Below are positions 49,681 to 61,683 of a stretch of DNA of 64,000 nucleotides, one piece after another. Source of the DNA: Acinetobacter sp. C32I. GTDB taxonomy: Bacteria; Pseudomonadota; Gammaproteobacteria; Pseudomonadales; Moraxellaceae. The notes beneath the pieces were generated by a model. It was not told the DNA's origin and searched no databases. It worked only from the letters and a program-made list of their open reading frames with translations. The stretch is taken from assembly GCF_023702715.1 (NCBI RefSeq), contig NZ_CP098480.1:2356001-2420000 (forward strand). The letters are read 5' to 3'. The position numbers were made by a program, and so were the translations under genes. Each line of letters starts with the position of its first letter. Position 1 is the first letter of the stretch.

Positions 49681-49770
49681 TTATTCAGTACTTTTTTTTA
49701 TATGATGAGCAAAATGCTCGAAATCCGAACGACGTTTCACACCCAAAGAAGTCATGAATAGTGTATTCAT
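49681..49770 (-). CDS. Possible 29-residue small protein or leader upstream of the MHYT gene
   Basis: An ATG at 49770 has AAGGAAA seven bases upstream. It opens a 29-codon frame starting MNTLFMTSLGVKRRSDFEHF and ending 15 bases before the MHYT gene. It could be a small protein or a translated leader that affects the downstream gene. No homologue is recognised. Confidence 0.4.
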   Translation of the reverse strand: MNTLFMTSLGVKRRSDFEHFAHHIKKSTE

Positions 49771-50158
49771 AAACTTTCCTTAACAATAACATCATCTAGC
49801 ATAAGGTCAAGTCTTTTTCACTTTATAAATCAATAGAATAAAAGCACATAATCATTTCAAACCAATGAAAAATCTTGTTTTTTTATTTCATTTTTTTGAC
49901 CAAAAGACTCATTTATTTTTGCTAAATCATTTTAATTTTTAAGTCATTACAATGTGTTTATTTTTAGTCGTGCAGACACCCCAAAGCATGCAACACTTTT
50001 TTAGCTTGAATCCGAACTGCTCATCCTCAGCAATATGATTAAAACATAAACAATATAAGCTGATTTATTCATCTATATTGTTATAACTCTGTTATCGCAC
50101 CCCATAAAAAAACCTTGTTTATCTTCGACAAGATTTTTTGTTTAACTCAGAGTAAAAA
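49771..50158. other. AT-rich intergenic region upstream of the MHYT gene
   Basis: It holds the MHYT promoter region and a terminator-like hairpin near 50104-50140 (AAACCTTGTTT ... GACAAGATTTTTT) that closes the far end of the ilvC-tail array. No gene is seen. Confidence 0.5.
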
Positions 50159-50206
50159 TTAGTTCTTGTCTTTGTCTACGATTTTGTTTACTTGAATTCA
50201 AGGCAT
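50159..50206 (-). repeat. Degenerate copy 1 of the ilvC 3' end
   Basis: On the minus strand this matches the last 16 codons of ilvC including the stop, but carries a nonsense change (TGG to TGA), Ala to Val and Glu to Asp. It is the copy furthest from ilvC and the most decayed. Confidence 0.88.
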
Positions 50207-50354
50207 GAGCAGGGAAATAGAAAAGCATGAGAAGCATCGCTTCGTAAGGCCCCTGCGCAAGAGTGAAGCTATGCTTCGCTAACGTACGTAACATTAGGAT
50301 TTTCCATAAAAAAACCCTTGAATAAACAAGGGTCTTTATTTGACTTAGAAAAAA
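50207..50354 (-). repeat. A-type spacer of the ilvC-tail array with terminator
   Basis: This spacer is homologous to 50561-50695. It shares GAGCAGGGAAATAGAAAAGC and GAGTGAAGCTATGCTTCGCT, both part of hairpins, and ends in a terminator (ACCCTTG / CAAGGGT, 50309-50335). Confidence 0.8.
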
Positions 50355-50399
50355 TTAGTTCTTTTCTTTGTCTACGATTTTGTTTGCTTGAATCCAAGG
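50355..50399 (-). repeat. Copy 2 of the ilvC 3' end
   Basis: It encodes [14 protein letters not shown] and a stop, exactly the ilvC ending, yet differs from ilvC at four codons, all silent (GCA, GAC, GAA and AAG versus GCG, GAT, GAG and AAA). Confidence 0.9.
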
Positions 50400-50512
50400 T
50401 ACGAAAAAAGATGAAAGCACTGCTTTCATCTTTTTGAGGCACGTAAAGATAAACATAAAAAACCCACTCAAATAGAGTGGGTCTTCGCGTTCAAATCAAT
50501 TGATTCGAGAAA
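50400..50512. terminator. B-type spacer with two strong hairpins
   Basis: GATGAAAGC / GCTTTCATC flanked by A- and T-runs (50404-50436) and CCCACTC / GAGTGGG (50461-50482) are both terminator-like. The spacer is unrelated to the A-type spacers on either side. Confidence 0.75.
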
Positions 50513-50560
50513 TTAGTTTTTCTCTTTATCAACAATCTTGTTCGCTTGAATCCAAGGCAT
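50513..50560 (-). repeat. Copy 3 of the ilvC 3' end
   Basis: It encodes [15 protein letters not shown] and a stop and differs from ilvC at three adjacent codons, all silent (AAG ATT GTT versus AAA ATC GTA). Confidence 0.9.
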
Positions 50561-50695
50561 GAGCAGGGAAATAGAAAAGCATCGCTTTTCCCCTGCGTAA
50601 GAGTGAAGCTATGCTTCGCTAACGCACGCAGCATCAGGATTACCCAATAAAAAAGCCCCTGTACAAACAAGGGCTTTTAAAGATTAAACTAAAAC
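50561..50695 (-). terminator. A-type spacer and ilvC terminator
   Basis: Directly after ilvC lies a hairpin (AAAGCCC / GGGGCTTTTTT, about 50650-50680) that ends the ilv operon. Beyond it is the A-type spacer, with GCAGGG / CCCTGC and GAAGC / GCTTC hairpins, shared with 50207-50354. Confidence 0.75.
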
Positions 50696-51823
<1,128 letters not shown>

Positions 51824-51834
51824 TTTTTAAAAAC

Positions 51835-52326
51835 TTAAATTGTTAAAACTTTTTCGCCACGCGCGATGCCTGAAACACCAGAGCGTACAACTTCAAGAAT
51901 GGTATTTTCTGCGAGTGCATCAATAAAACCATCAATCTTTTCAGTGGTACCGGCAATCTGAATGGTATAGGTCGTCGGTGTCACATCAACGATTTGCGCA
52001 CGGAAGATATCCGCTGTACGTTTGATTTCCGCACGTGCAGCACCCAATGCTTTCACTTTGATGAGCATCAACTCACGTTCGATATGCGAACCTTCTGAGA
52101 GATCAACCACTTTTACCACTTCAACCAATTTGTTCAGTTGCTTGGTAATCTGCTCGATTTTATGATCATCGCCATAAGTCGTTAAGGTTAAACGCGATAG
52201 GGTTTCGTCTTCTGTTGGTGCAACATTCAGTGTTTCAATGTTGTAGCCACGTTGACTGAATAAGCCAACAAGACGAGAAAGCGCACCAGCTTCGTTTTCA
52301 ACGAGTACAGAAATAATATGTCTCAT
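51835..52326 (-). CDS. ilvH: Acetolactate synthase small (regulatory) subunit
   Basis: This 163-residue subunit has an N-terminal ACT domain (ISVLVENEAGALSRLVGLFSQ, then RGYNIETLNV) that binds valine for feedback inhibition and a C-terminal ALS_ss domain. It activates the large subunit. Its start overlaps the ilvI stop by a single base, so translation is coupled. Length and domains are standard. Confidence 0.97.
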   Translation of the reverse strand: MRHIISVLVENEAGALSRLVGLFSQRGYNIETLNVAPTEDETLSRLTLTTYGDDHKIEQITKQLNKLVEVVKVVDLSEGSHIERELMLIKVKALGAARAEIKRTADIFRAQIVDVTPTTYTIQIAGTTEKIDGFIDALAENTILEVVRSGVSGIARGEKVLTI

Positions 52327-54050
52327 TATGTACGCTCTCCTTTACCTAACCACATATCCTTCATGGACTGGCCTGCAATCAACATTGGATAAACATGTTC
52401 TGTACGATCAACCATGACATTAATGAATACACATTTATCATTAATTGCCATCGCTTCAGCTAATTTAGAATCGAGCTCGTCAGCGTGGTTAATCTGAATA
52501 CCAACATGACCATACGCTTCCATTAACTTGGCAAAATCAGGTAATGAATCTACATAAGAACTTGAATGACGTCCTTCGTAGTTCATATCTTGCCACTGCT
52601 TCACCATGCCCAAGGCTTGGTTGTTTAAGCAGAGAATTTTTACATTCAAGCCATATTGCTTGCAGGTCGATAATTCTTGGATACACATCTGAATCGATGC
52701 TTCACCAGTAATACAAACCACTTGCTGGTCTGGGAATGCAAGCTTTGCAGCCATCGCATACGGCAAACCTACACCCATGGTGCCTAAGCCACCTGAGTTA
52801 ATCCACTGACGCGGACGTTTGTATTTATAGTAGTTTGCACCAAACATCTGATGCTGACCCACGTCAGAAGTAATGATGGCTTCACCATTGGTCGCACGAT
52901 CTAATGCCTCAACCACTTGCTGAGGTTTCATTACACCATTTTGACCTGCTTCATAACGTAAGCCGTGTACTTTGCGCCATTCATTGATCTGAGACCACCA
53001 TGCCGCAATTGCTTCAGGGTTTGGCTTAGATACATTCATTTGTTTGAGTTGCGCCAACATTTCTTGAAGTACAGGCTCTACAGCACCCACGATTGGGATG
53101 TGCGCCATAATGGTCTTCGAGATGGTTGCTGGATCAACATCAATATGAATGACTTTTGCATTGGTACAGAATTTTGCAGGGTTGTTGGTTACACGGTCAT
53201 CGAAACGTGCACCAATGGCCAAAATCACATCTGCATTATGCATCGCCATGTTGGCTTCATAAGTACCATGCATCCCCAACATGCCCACGAACTGTGGATC
53301 ATTACCAGGGAAAGCACCTAAGCCCATTAAAGTATTCGTAACTGGATAACCCAATAAATGTGCAAGCTCAGTCAATAAGCCAGACGCATTGCCTTGAACC
53401 ACACCACCACCGGTATAGATCATTGGGCGTTTAGCCGTAATCAACTCATCAATCGCTTTGCGAATTTGACCCGAGTGACCACGTGAAGGCGGCTGATATG
53501 AACGCATCTTCACTTTGTCAGGATATTCGTAGGCAAACTTTTCCGCAGGATTGGTCGCATCTTTCGGAATATCAACCACAACTGGACCCGGACGGCCAGA
53601 CGCAGCAATATAGAATGCTTTCTTAATAATTGCAGGAATTTCGCTAGCGTGACGCACTTGGAAACTATGTTTTACGATTGGACGAGAAATACCAACCATA
53701 TCTGTTTCTTGGAATGCATCTTCTCCAATCAGATGGCTTGCAACCTGACCAGACAGAATCACCATTGGGATTGAGTCCATGTAGGCTGTTGCGATTGGAG
53801 TGACGGTATTGGTTGCGCCCGGTCCAGAAGTGACCAGTACCACACCTGTCTTACCTGTTACGCGTGAGTATGCGTCTGCCATATGACCGGCAGCTTGCTC
53901 ATGACGAACGAGGTAATGGTTGATTTTGTCTTGTTGAAATAGCGCATCATAAATATGTAATACAGCGCCGCCTGGATACCCAAAAACATGCTCTACGCCT
54001 TCGTCCGCAAGCGCACGAACGAGCATTTCACCACCAGATAAAAGTTCCAA
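52326..54050 (-). CDS. ilvI: Acetolactate synthase large (catalytic) subunit
   Basis: This 574-residue thiamine diphosphate enzyme makes acetolactate or acetohydroxybutyrate, the first common step to branched-chain amino acids. The catalytic glutamate is in [17 protein letters not shown], the middle FAD domain is present, and the C-terminal cofactor domain reads GEASIQM (449-455), where many homologues have GDGSxQM. The start is TTG at 54050, with AGGGTGA six bases upstream; no ATG fits the conserved N-terminus. A perfect inverted repeat lies just before the ribosome site. It is the first gene of ilvI-ilvH-ilvC. Confidence 0.97.
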   Translation of the reverse strand: MELLSGGEMLVRALADEGVEHVFGYPGGAVLHIYDALFQQDKINHYLVRHEQAAGHMADAYSRVTGKTGVVLVTSGPGATNTVTPIATAYMDSIPMVILSGQVASHLIGEDAFQETDMVGISRPIVKHSFQVRHASEIPAIIKKAFYIAASGRPGPVVVDIPKDATNPAEKFAYEYPDKVKMRSYQPPSRGHSGQIRKAIDELITAKRPMIYTGGGVVQGNASGLLTELAHLLGYPVTNTLMGLGAFPGNDPQFVGMLGMHGTYEANMAMHNADVILAIGARFDDRVTNNPAKFCTNAKVIHIDVDPATISKTIMAHIPIVGAVEPVLQEMLAQLKQMNVSKPNPEAIAAWWSQINEWRKVHGLRYEAGQNGVMKPQQVVEALDRATNGEAIITSDVGQHQMFGANYYKYKRPRQWINSGGLGTMGVGLPYAMAAKLAFPDQQVVCITGEASIQMCIQELSTCKQYGLNVKILCLNNQALGMVKQWQDMNYEGRHSSSYVDSLPDFAKLMEAYGHVGIQINHADELDSKLAEAMAINDKCVFINVMVDRTEHVYPMLIAGQSMKDMWLGKGERT

Positions 54051-54072
54051 CGTGATTCACCCTAGTATTTTG

Positions 54073-54099
54073 CACAATTTATGGGAGACATAAATTGTG
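54073..54099. promoter_or_regulatory. Perfect inverted repeat before the ilvI ribosome site
   Basis: CACAATTTATG and CATAAATTGTG are exact 11-bp arms around GGAGA, 22 bases from the ilvI start. It has no following T-run, so it is either an operator or a 5'-leader hairpin rather than a terminator. Confidence 0.55.
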
Positions 54100-54559
54100 T
54101 TCATTCATTAACTTTTGCACTTCTTATAAGTGTGCGTATTCTACTCGTTTTTGCTGCAATAGGAAAAATTTTCTGAGACTCATCAGCCGTATAAACTTGA
54201 TGACATCTCGAATCAAAATGTGCTGGGATAAGCATATTTCAAAAAATCATTCTCTCGGCTAGAAAGAATGTCCATTGCAAGCCATGACATTTATTCGAAG
54301 GGTGATCAAATAAACACATATAAAACTTGAGAAAGCATTCTTGTTTCTTTCATAAGCAATGTCAAGAACAAAGAAAAGGATTTTAACGAATATTTTTTAG
54401 CTGTTGTTTTTTTAGACACATTTCACGGAATTATTTGGTCTTGTCAAAACGCCCATTTATCAAAAAACTATTTTCTTTTTAATGAAAAATAGGCATTGTA
54501 AATTGCTTATTTAAGTACTTTGATCGAATATAGACGGCATTCATTTGGGGAGATTAAAC
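54100..54559. other. Divergent intergenic region between ilvI and the DUF4124 gene
   Basis: This region carries the ilv operon promoter on the minus strand and the DUF4124 promoter on the plus strand. I found no leader peptide rich in branched-chain amino acids and no T-box. It is AT-rich without other clear structure. Confidence 0.5.
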
Positions 54560-54907
54560 ATGAATTTATCTTATTTAAAAACAATACTTTACACAACATC
54601 AACCGCTGCAATACTACTGTGTTCCAGCCAGAACTATGCACAACAATATTACAAATGGGTTGATGCCAAAGGTTCAACCCATTACACCACCACGCCGCCG
54701 CCAAAAGGTGCCAAGCGTTTGGACAAAGTTTCAACGTATGGCAATAGCCCTCAAAGCAGCAACCCAACGACTCAGCAAGGCCATCGAGCGAATTCTGAAG
54801 CCACTCCGAATGTAACACAGCAAGCACCGCAGACAGCGCCATCCACGCCGACTAACACAGTGAAACCACAAAGCCAGCCATCTGCAGCAGCATCATCTGA
54901 TCGCTAA
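54560..54907 (+). CDS. DUF4124-type exported protein
   Basis: This 115-residue protein has a signal peptide (about 1-28, ending YAQQ) followed by the DUF4124 motif YYKWVDAKGSTHYTTTPPPKGAK. The rest is a low-complexity tail rich in Gln, Thr, Pro and Ser. The ATG at 54560 has a strong GGGGAG site. Family members are periplasmic and of unknown function. It stands between the ilv operon and leuS. Confidence 0.85.
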   Translation: MNLSYLKTILYTTSTAAILLCSSQNYAQQYYKWVDAKGSTHYTTTPPPKGAKRLDKVSTYGNSPQSSNPTTQQGHRANSEATPNVTQQAPQTAPSTPTNTVKPQSQPSAAASSDR

Positions 54908-55020
54908 ACCCCTGCATAATCCTGCAAGGTCATCTTCAACACGGCGGCCTTGCAGATAAAATCCCGATCTAAAAACTGACATTTCCTACAATTTTGCGCT
55001 ATGCTGTGCAGCAATCTTAA

Positions 55021-57690
<2,670 letters not shown>

Positions 57691-57748
57691 TGTGCTGCTT
57701 AAATTCCCCCTCCTAAACAGGCGGCGGAATTTATCGAAACAAAACCTC

Positions 57749-57781
57749 ATCAAAGCCCGCTGTCATTCATCGGGCTTTGAT
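57749..57781. terminator. Hairpin between leuS and lptE
   Basis: The 11-bp arms ATCAAAGCCCG / CGGGCTTTGAT have an 11-base loop. Few T-residues follow, so it may be an attenuator or a weak terminator. Confidence 0.5.
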
Positions 57782-57848
57782 TCTAAAATGTGGTCAATTT
57801 ACCAAGATTAAATCTTCCATATTTGATGGAATATCATAAGGACAAAGC

Positions 57849-58358
57849 ATGCATTTAGCTCAACGTTTAGCTGCTATCGTTTTAACTTTAGGTCTAAGTG
57901 CAGGCTTGGTCGGCTGTGGCTTTCATTTAAAGGGAAGCAATCCTACAGCGGCACCCTTGGTCTACAACAAACTGACTTTAGTCCTGCCTGACAATACCGA
58001 TCAGCTTGAAAACCAACTCAGCATTTATCTTGGAGCAACTGGTGTACAACTCAGTAATGCCAATGATGCTTATGTCCTCCGTGTTTTGGATTACACCCCG
58101 CGTCGCCAATTACTGAATGGTAAGCTGACTGAAGTGTTGCTGCGTTTAACCGTGACTTTCCAGATCGAAGACCGTCAAGGTAAAAAGATCACTGAACCAC
58201 GTACCTTAACCGCTTCTCGTACCTATCAATACGACGTGGCAACGGTCAACACCGATAACCAACAAGAAGCGTATTTGAATCGTATTGTGATTGATGATGT
58301 GGCACAGCAAATTACGCGTCAAATCGCAGCCAATCGTTTACCGAAAGCACAGCCTTAG
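57849..58358 (+). CDS. lptE: LPS-assembly lipoprotein LptE
   Basis: This 169-residue outer-membrane lipoprotein plugs the LptD barrel and helps insert lipopolysaccharide or lipooligosaccharide. The lipobox ends at Cys23 (LVGC, then GFHLKG), and the typical LptE strands follow (QLLNGKLTEVLLRLTVTFQI). An AAGGA site precedes the ATG. It is followed after nine bases by holA, the usual leuS-lptE-holA order. Confidence 0.95.
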   Translation: MHLAQRLAAIVLTLGLSAGLVGCGFHLKGSNPTAAPLVYNKLTLVLPDNTDQLENQLSIYLGATGVQLSNANDAYVLRVLDYTPRRQLLNGKLTEVLLRLTVTFQIEDRQGKKITEPRTLTASRTYQYDVATVNTDNQQEAYLNRIVIDDVAQQITRQIAANRLPKAQP

Positions 58359-58367
58359 TTTGTCATT

Positions 58368-59363
58368 ATGAAACTGGATTATGTTCAAGCCTTAAAACGG
58401 GTTCACGAGGCTCGCGGTGCATGGATCATGCATGGACAAGAGCCTCTACTTGAACAAAACTTGCTTGATGCATTCCGTAAAAGCTGGCAACAACAAGAAG
58501 TTGAGCGGCAGCGTTATGATATCAGTAGCGCCAATGACTGGAAAAATGTCTTTAACGCACTGAATAGTTTATCCCTGTTCTCGCAACAGCTTGCGATTGA
58601 AGTGCATGGCAATATCAAACCTGATGCCAATGGCTTAAAACTGCTGAAAAGCTATATTCAACATAATGAACATAATCTCTTGCTGATTGTTTTACCGAAG
58701 CAAGACAGCAGCAGTTTAAAGTCAGCTTTTTTCCAAGTGGTTGAAGCTAATGGTGTAGTGGTTCCGCTGACCGCGACCTATCCACAAGATCGACAACGCA
58801 TCTTAAGCATCGAAGCCGAAAAACTGGGGATTCAACTGAATCATGATGCATGGCAATGGTTGATGCAGCATCATGAACACAACTTATTGGCTGCTAAAAA
58901 CAGTTTAATGCGGGTTGCCGATACATTCCCCGATATTCAACAGATTCAGATTGAACAACTATATTCCTGCTTACAGGATCAATCACGTTATACGACGTAT
59001 GATTTAAGTGATGCCTTGCTTGCTGGAAACTTGGCGCAGTCGGTCAAGATTTATCAATACCTGATTGCTGCGGGCGAGCCTGATAGCCTGATCTTATGGA
59101 CCTTAAGCAAAGAAATGCGCTTATTGATGCAATTGTTTGAACAACCGCATAATGCGATTCAACTCGGGATCTGGAAAACCAAAGTATCACAATATCAACA
59201 AGCACTACGTCGTTTAAATCCGAGACAATTCCTAACTTGGTCTGATTTATTACTGCGCATTGATGCTTCGATCAAAGGCATGTCCAAAGAAAACCCTGAA
59301 CAGCTGATGCTACAAGCCTTAGCTGAACTGTGTGGTACCACCCTGTTTGCTCAACCTGCTTAA
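58368..59363 (+). CDS. holA: DNA polymerase III delta subunit
   Basis: This 331-residue clamp-loader subunit opens the beta sliding clamp. It shows the N-terminal HGQEPLLEQNLLDAFRK and the central pattern SLFSQQLAIEVHG. C-terminal LLLRIDASIKGMSKENPEQLMLQALAELC is also characteristic. As in other delta subunits there is no working ATPase site. It follows lptE closely in one operon. Confidence 0.95.
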   Translation: MKLDYVQALKRVHEARGAWIMHGQEPLLEQNLLDAFRKSWQQQEVERQRYDISSANDWKNVFNALNSLSLFSQQLAIEVHGNIKPDANGLKLLKSYIQHNEHNLLLIVLPKQDSSSLKSAFFQVVEANGVVVPLTATYPQDRQRILSIEAEKLGIQLNHDAWQWLMQHHEHNLLAAKNSLMRVADTFPDIQQIQIEQLYSCLQDQSRYTTYDLSDALLAGNLAQSVKIYQYLIAAGEPDSLILWTLSKEMRLLMQLFEQPHNAIQLGIWKTKVSQYQQALRRLNPRQFLTWSDLLLRIDASIKGMSKENPEQLMLQALAELCGTTLFAQPA

Positions 59364-59387
59364 ACCACAGCGTACATAATAAAAATA

Positions 59388-60230
59388 ATGGATCAGCCGA
59401 TGTCATTCCATTTAAGCCTTGACCAAATCAAGCAGATCAAAAGTCTATTCCAACAAGCCGATAGTCTAATCATTAGCGCTGGTGCAGGCATGGGCGTTGA
59501 CTCGGGGTTGCCCGATTTCCGCGGTAATCAAGGCATGTGGCAAGCCTATCCCGAGCTGGGTAAACAACGTATCGATTTTACCGAAATTGCCAATCCTGCC
59601 GCATTTAAACGGCATCCACGTTTGGCTTGGGGGTTTTACGGGCATCGCTTGGCACTGTATCGTCAGACCACGCCCCATTCTGGTTTTCAACAACTCAAGC
59701 AACTGGCAAAAATATTAGAACTTCCTACCTTTGTATTTACCTCGAATGTTGACGGTCAATTTCAAAAAGCGGGATTTAATCCTGATCACATTTATGAATG
59801 TCATGGTTCAATTCACCACCTGCAATGTCTGGACGCGTGTACACAGACCATTTGGTCCGCAGATGAATTAAGGCCACAAATTGATCATCAAGACTGCCAA
59901 TGGCGAGGACAGTTACCACAATGCCCACACTGTGGCGGTTTGGCACGACCAAATATCTTAATGTTCAATGATATGGGTTGGATCAGCCATCAACATGATC
60001 AGCAGGCACAACGCTTAAAAGCTTTTCTAAAAGATCATCAGCGTCCTGTGGTGATCGAAATGGGTGCGGGTACAGCCATTCCAACCGTACGTTATTTTAG
60101 TGAGCAATTTGCGCCAGGTCTGATTCGAATTAACCTACGTGAATATACGCTCCCTGCATCAGGTGGCATCGCCCTTGCAACAACTGCCGAACAAGGAGTC
60201 CGCAGTATTTATCAGATTTTTATAGAATAA
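59388..60230 (+). CDS. Sir2-family NAD-dependent protein deacylase
   Basis: This 280-residue sirtuin carries the NAD-binding GAGMGVDSGLPDFRG (about 32-46), TSNVDGQF and the catalytic-histidine motif CHGSIHHLQC. Four cysteines for zinc sit in C...C and CPHC. It removes acyl groups from lysines using NAD+. It lies 24 bases after holA, so it may be co-transcribed. ATGs at 59388 and 59400 are both possible starts. The sequence around the zinc module (IWSADELRPQIDHQDCQWRG) is longer than in CobB. Confidence 0.9.
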   Translation: MDQPMSFHLSLDQIKQIKSLFQQADSLIISAGAGMGVDSGLPDFRGNQGMWQAYPELGKQRIDFTEIANPAAFKRHPRLAWGFYGHRLALYRQTTPHSGFQQLKQLAKILELPTFVFTSNVDGQFQKAGFNPDHIYECHGSIHHLQCLDACTQTIWSADELRPQIDHQDCQWRGQLPQCPHCGGLARPNILMFNDMGWISHQHDQQAQRLKAFLKDHQRPVVIEMGAGTAIPTVRYFSEQFAPGLIRINLREYTLPASGGIALATTAEQGVRSIYQIFIE

Positions 60231-60338
60231 CTTACCAACAAAATAGCAAATAATTCTCATTCTAGATTAAAAATATTCACGCTTTATCCTTATTTCACTT
60301 TTATACTAAGTCCAGTTTTTCACTTTTGACCTGCTGCC

Positions 60339-61682
60339 ATGCCAAAAACAAATGCTAAAAAAATCCAGCCTCGCAAAATCATCATGATCGCTATCGGAGT
60401 GCTGATTATTGCAGCGCTCGGATGGATGTTCTTCAAGCCCAAAGCCCAAGCACCACAATATATTAGCGCTGAAGTCTCTCGCGGCGATATCGAAAATTCG
60501 GTATTGGCAACAGGGGTACTGGAAGCCACTAAAATGGTCAGTGTCGGTGCGCAGGTATCGGGTCAGGTGAAAAAAATGTATGTGCAATTAGGCGACCAAG
60601 TTAAACAAGGTCAGTTAATCGCACAAATTGATTCAATTCGCCAAGAAAACGAACTCAAAACAGCCGATGCCAGTATTAAAAATCAGCAAGCGCAGCTGGC
60701 AGTACAGCAAGCCAATTTAGCCAAAGTTGAAGCGGAATATAAACGCCAACAAGCCATGTACAGCCAAGATGCCACTTCGCGTGCTGAACTCGAAAGTGCG
60801 TTGGCAAACTTTAAAACAGCTCAGGCACAAATTGCGTCGATTAATGCACAGATCGAGCAATCTCGCCTGACCTTGGCAACTGCGAAAGAAGATTTAGGTT
60901 ATACCCGTATCGTGGCACCGATGGATGGCACCATTGTGGCGATTGTGACTGAAGAAGGTCAAACCGTAAACGCCAACCAGACTGCGCCAACGATTGTGAA
61001 ATTGGCCAAACTCGACACCATGACCATTAAAGCGCAGATTTCTGAAGCCGATGTCATGAAAGTTGAAAAAGGCCAAACCGTGTATTTCACCACTTTAGGC
61101 AATAGTGATAAAAAACATTACGCTAAATTGCGCCAAGTGGAACCTGCACCGAATTCAATTAATACAGAAACCACCAGTAGCAGCAGTTCATCAACGTCGA
61201 ATGCTGCGGTGTACTACAACGCTTTATTTGATGTGCCGAATGAAGACGGCAAACTTCGTATTGATATGACCGCGCAGGTTTATATTGTGTTGGCAGAAGC
61301 AAAGAATGCACTGACTGTGCCTGCGGCAGCTATCCAGACTCAACGTGGTAACCGTGCTAAAGGTAACCAAGCCAATGCTGCTTCATCAGCTGATCAAGCG
61401 AAAAAATCCGATACTGACAAGACTCAACGTCCAAAACGCCTAGAACTCAGTGACGAAGAAAAGGCCTTAGTTGCACAGGGCAAAGCCTCAACAGGTATGG
61501 TTCGTGTTCTACAAGCTGATGGTACGGCTCAACCACAACCTGTATTGATTGGCCTGAATAACCGAGTCACTGCACAAGTGCTGAAAGGTTTAAAACAAGG
61601 CGACCAAGTAGTGATTGCAGATGCCTCTGACAATTCGAATGAAGCAGCCAAACGTAGCAATCAACGTGCAATGAGAATGTAA
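60339..61682 (+). CDS. macA: MacA-family periplasmic adaptor of a tripartite efflux pump
   Basis: This 447-residue membrane fusion protein has one N-terminal membrane segment (IIMIAIGVLIIAALGWMFF), a lipoyl half (VSGQVKKMYVQLGDQVKQGQ), a coiled coil at about 105-190 and a beta-barrel. A charged, low-complexity insert near 330-375 (KGNQANAASSADQAKKSDTD) is not typical of E. coli MacA. It couples MacB to an outer membrane channel. MacB starts two bases after its stop. Confidence 0.93.
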   Translation: MPKTNAKKIQPRKIIMIAIGVLIIAALGWMFFKPKAQAPQYISAEVSRGDIENSVLATGVLEATKMVSVGAQVSGQVKKMYVQLGDQVKQGQLIAQIDSIRQENELKTADASIKNQQAQLAVQQANLAKVEAEYKRQQAMYSQDATSRAELESALANFKTAQAQIASINAQIEQSRLTLATAKEDLGYTRIVAPMDGTIVAIVTEEGQTVNANQTAPTIVKLAKLDTMTIKAQISEADVMKVEKGQTVYFTTLGNSDKKHYAKLRQVEPAPNSINTETTSSSSSSTSNAAVYYNALFDVPNEDGKLRIDMTAQVYIVLAEAKNALTVPAAAIQTQRGNRAKGNQANAASSADQAKKSDTDKTQRPKRLELSDEEKALVAQGKASTGMVRVLQADGTAQPQPVLIGLNNRVTAQVLKGLKQGDQVVIADASDNSNEAAKRSNQRAMRM

Positions 61683-61683
61683 T

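Noticed and set aside
50159..50695. Integrase attachment sites with a nearby integrase or prophage
   Set aside because: No integrase, recombinase or phage gene is present in the window, so the ilvC-tail array is reported as a structure without naming an element.
53156..53341. Small plus-strand frames inside ilvI
   Set aside because: They lie opposite a conserved enzyme gene and have no start signals.
60240..60300. Fur-box-like AT-rich sequence (AATAATTCTCATTCT) upstream of macA
   Set aside because: The match to the 19-bp Fur consensus is poor and no iron gene is nearby.
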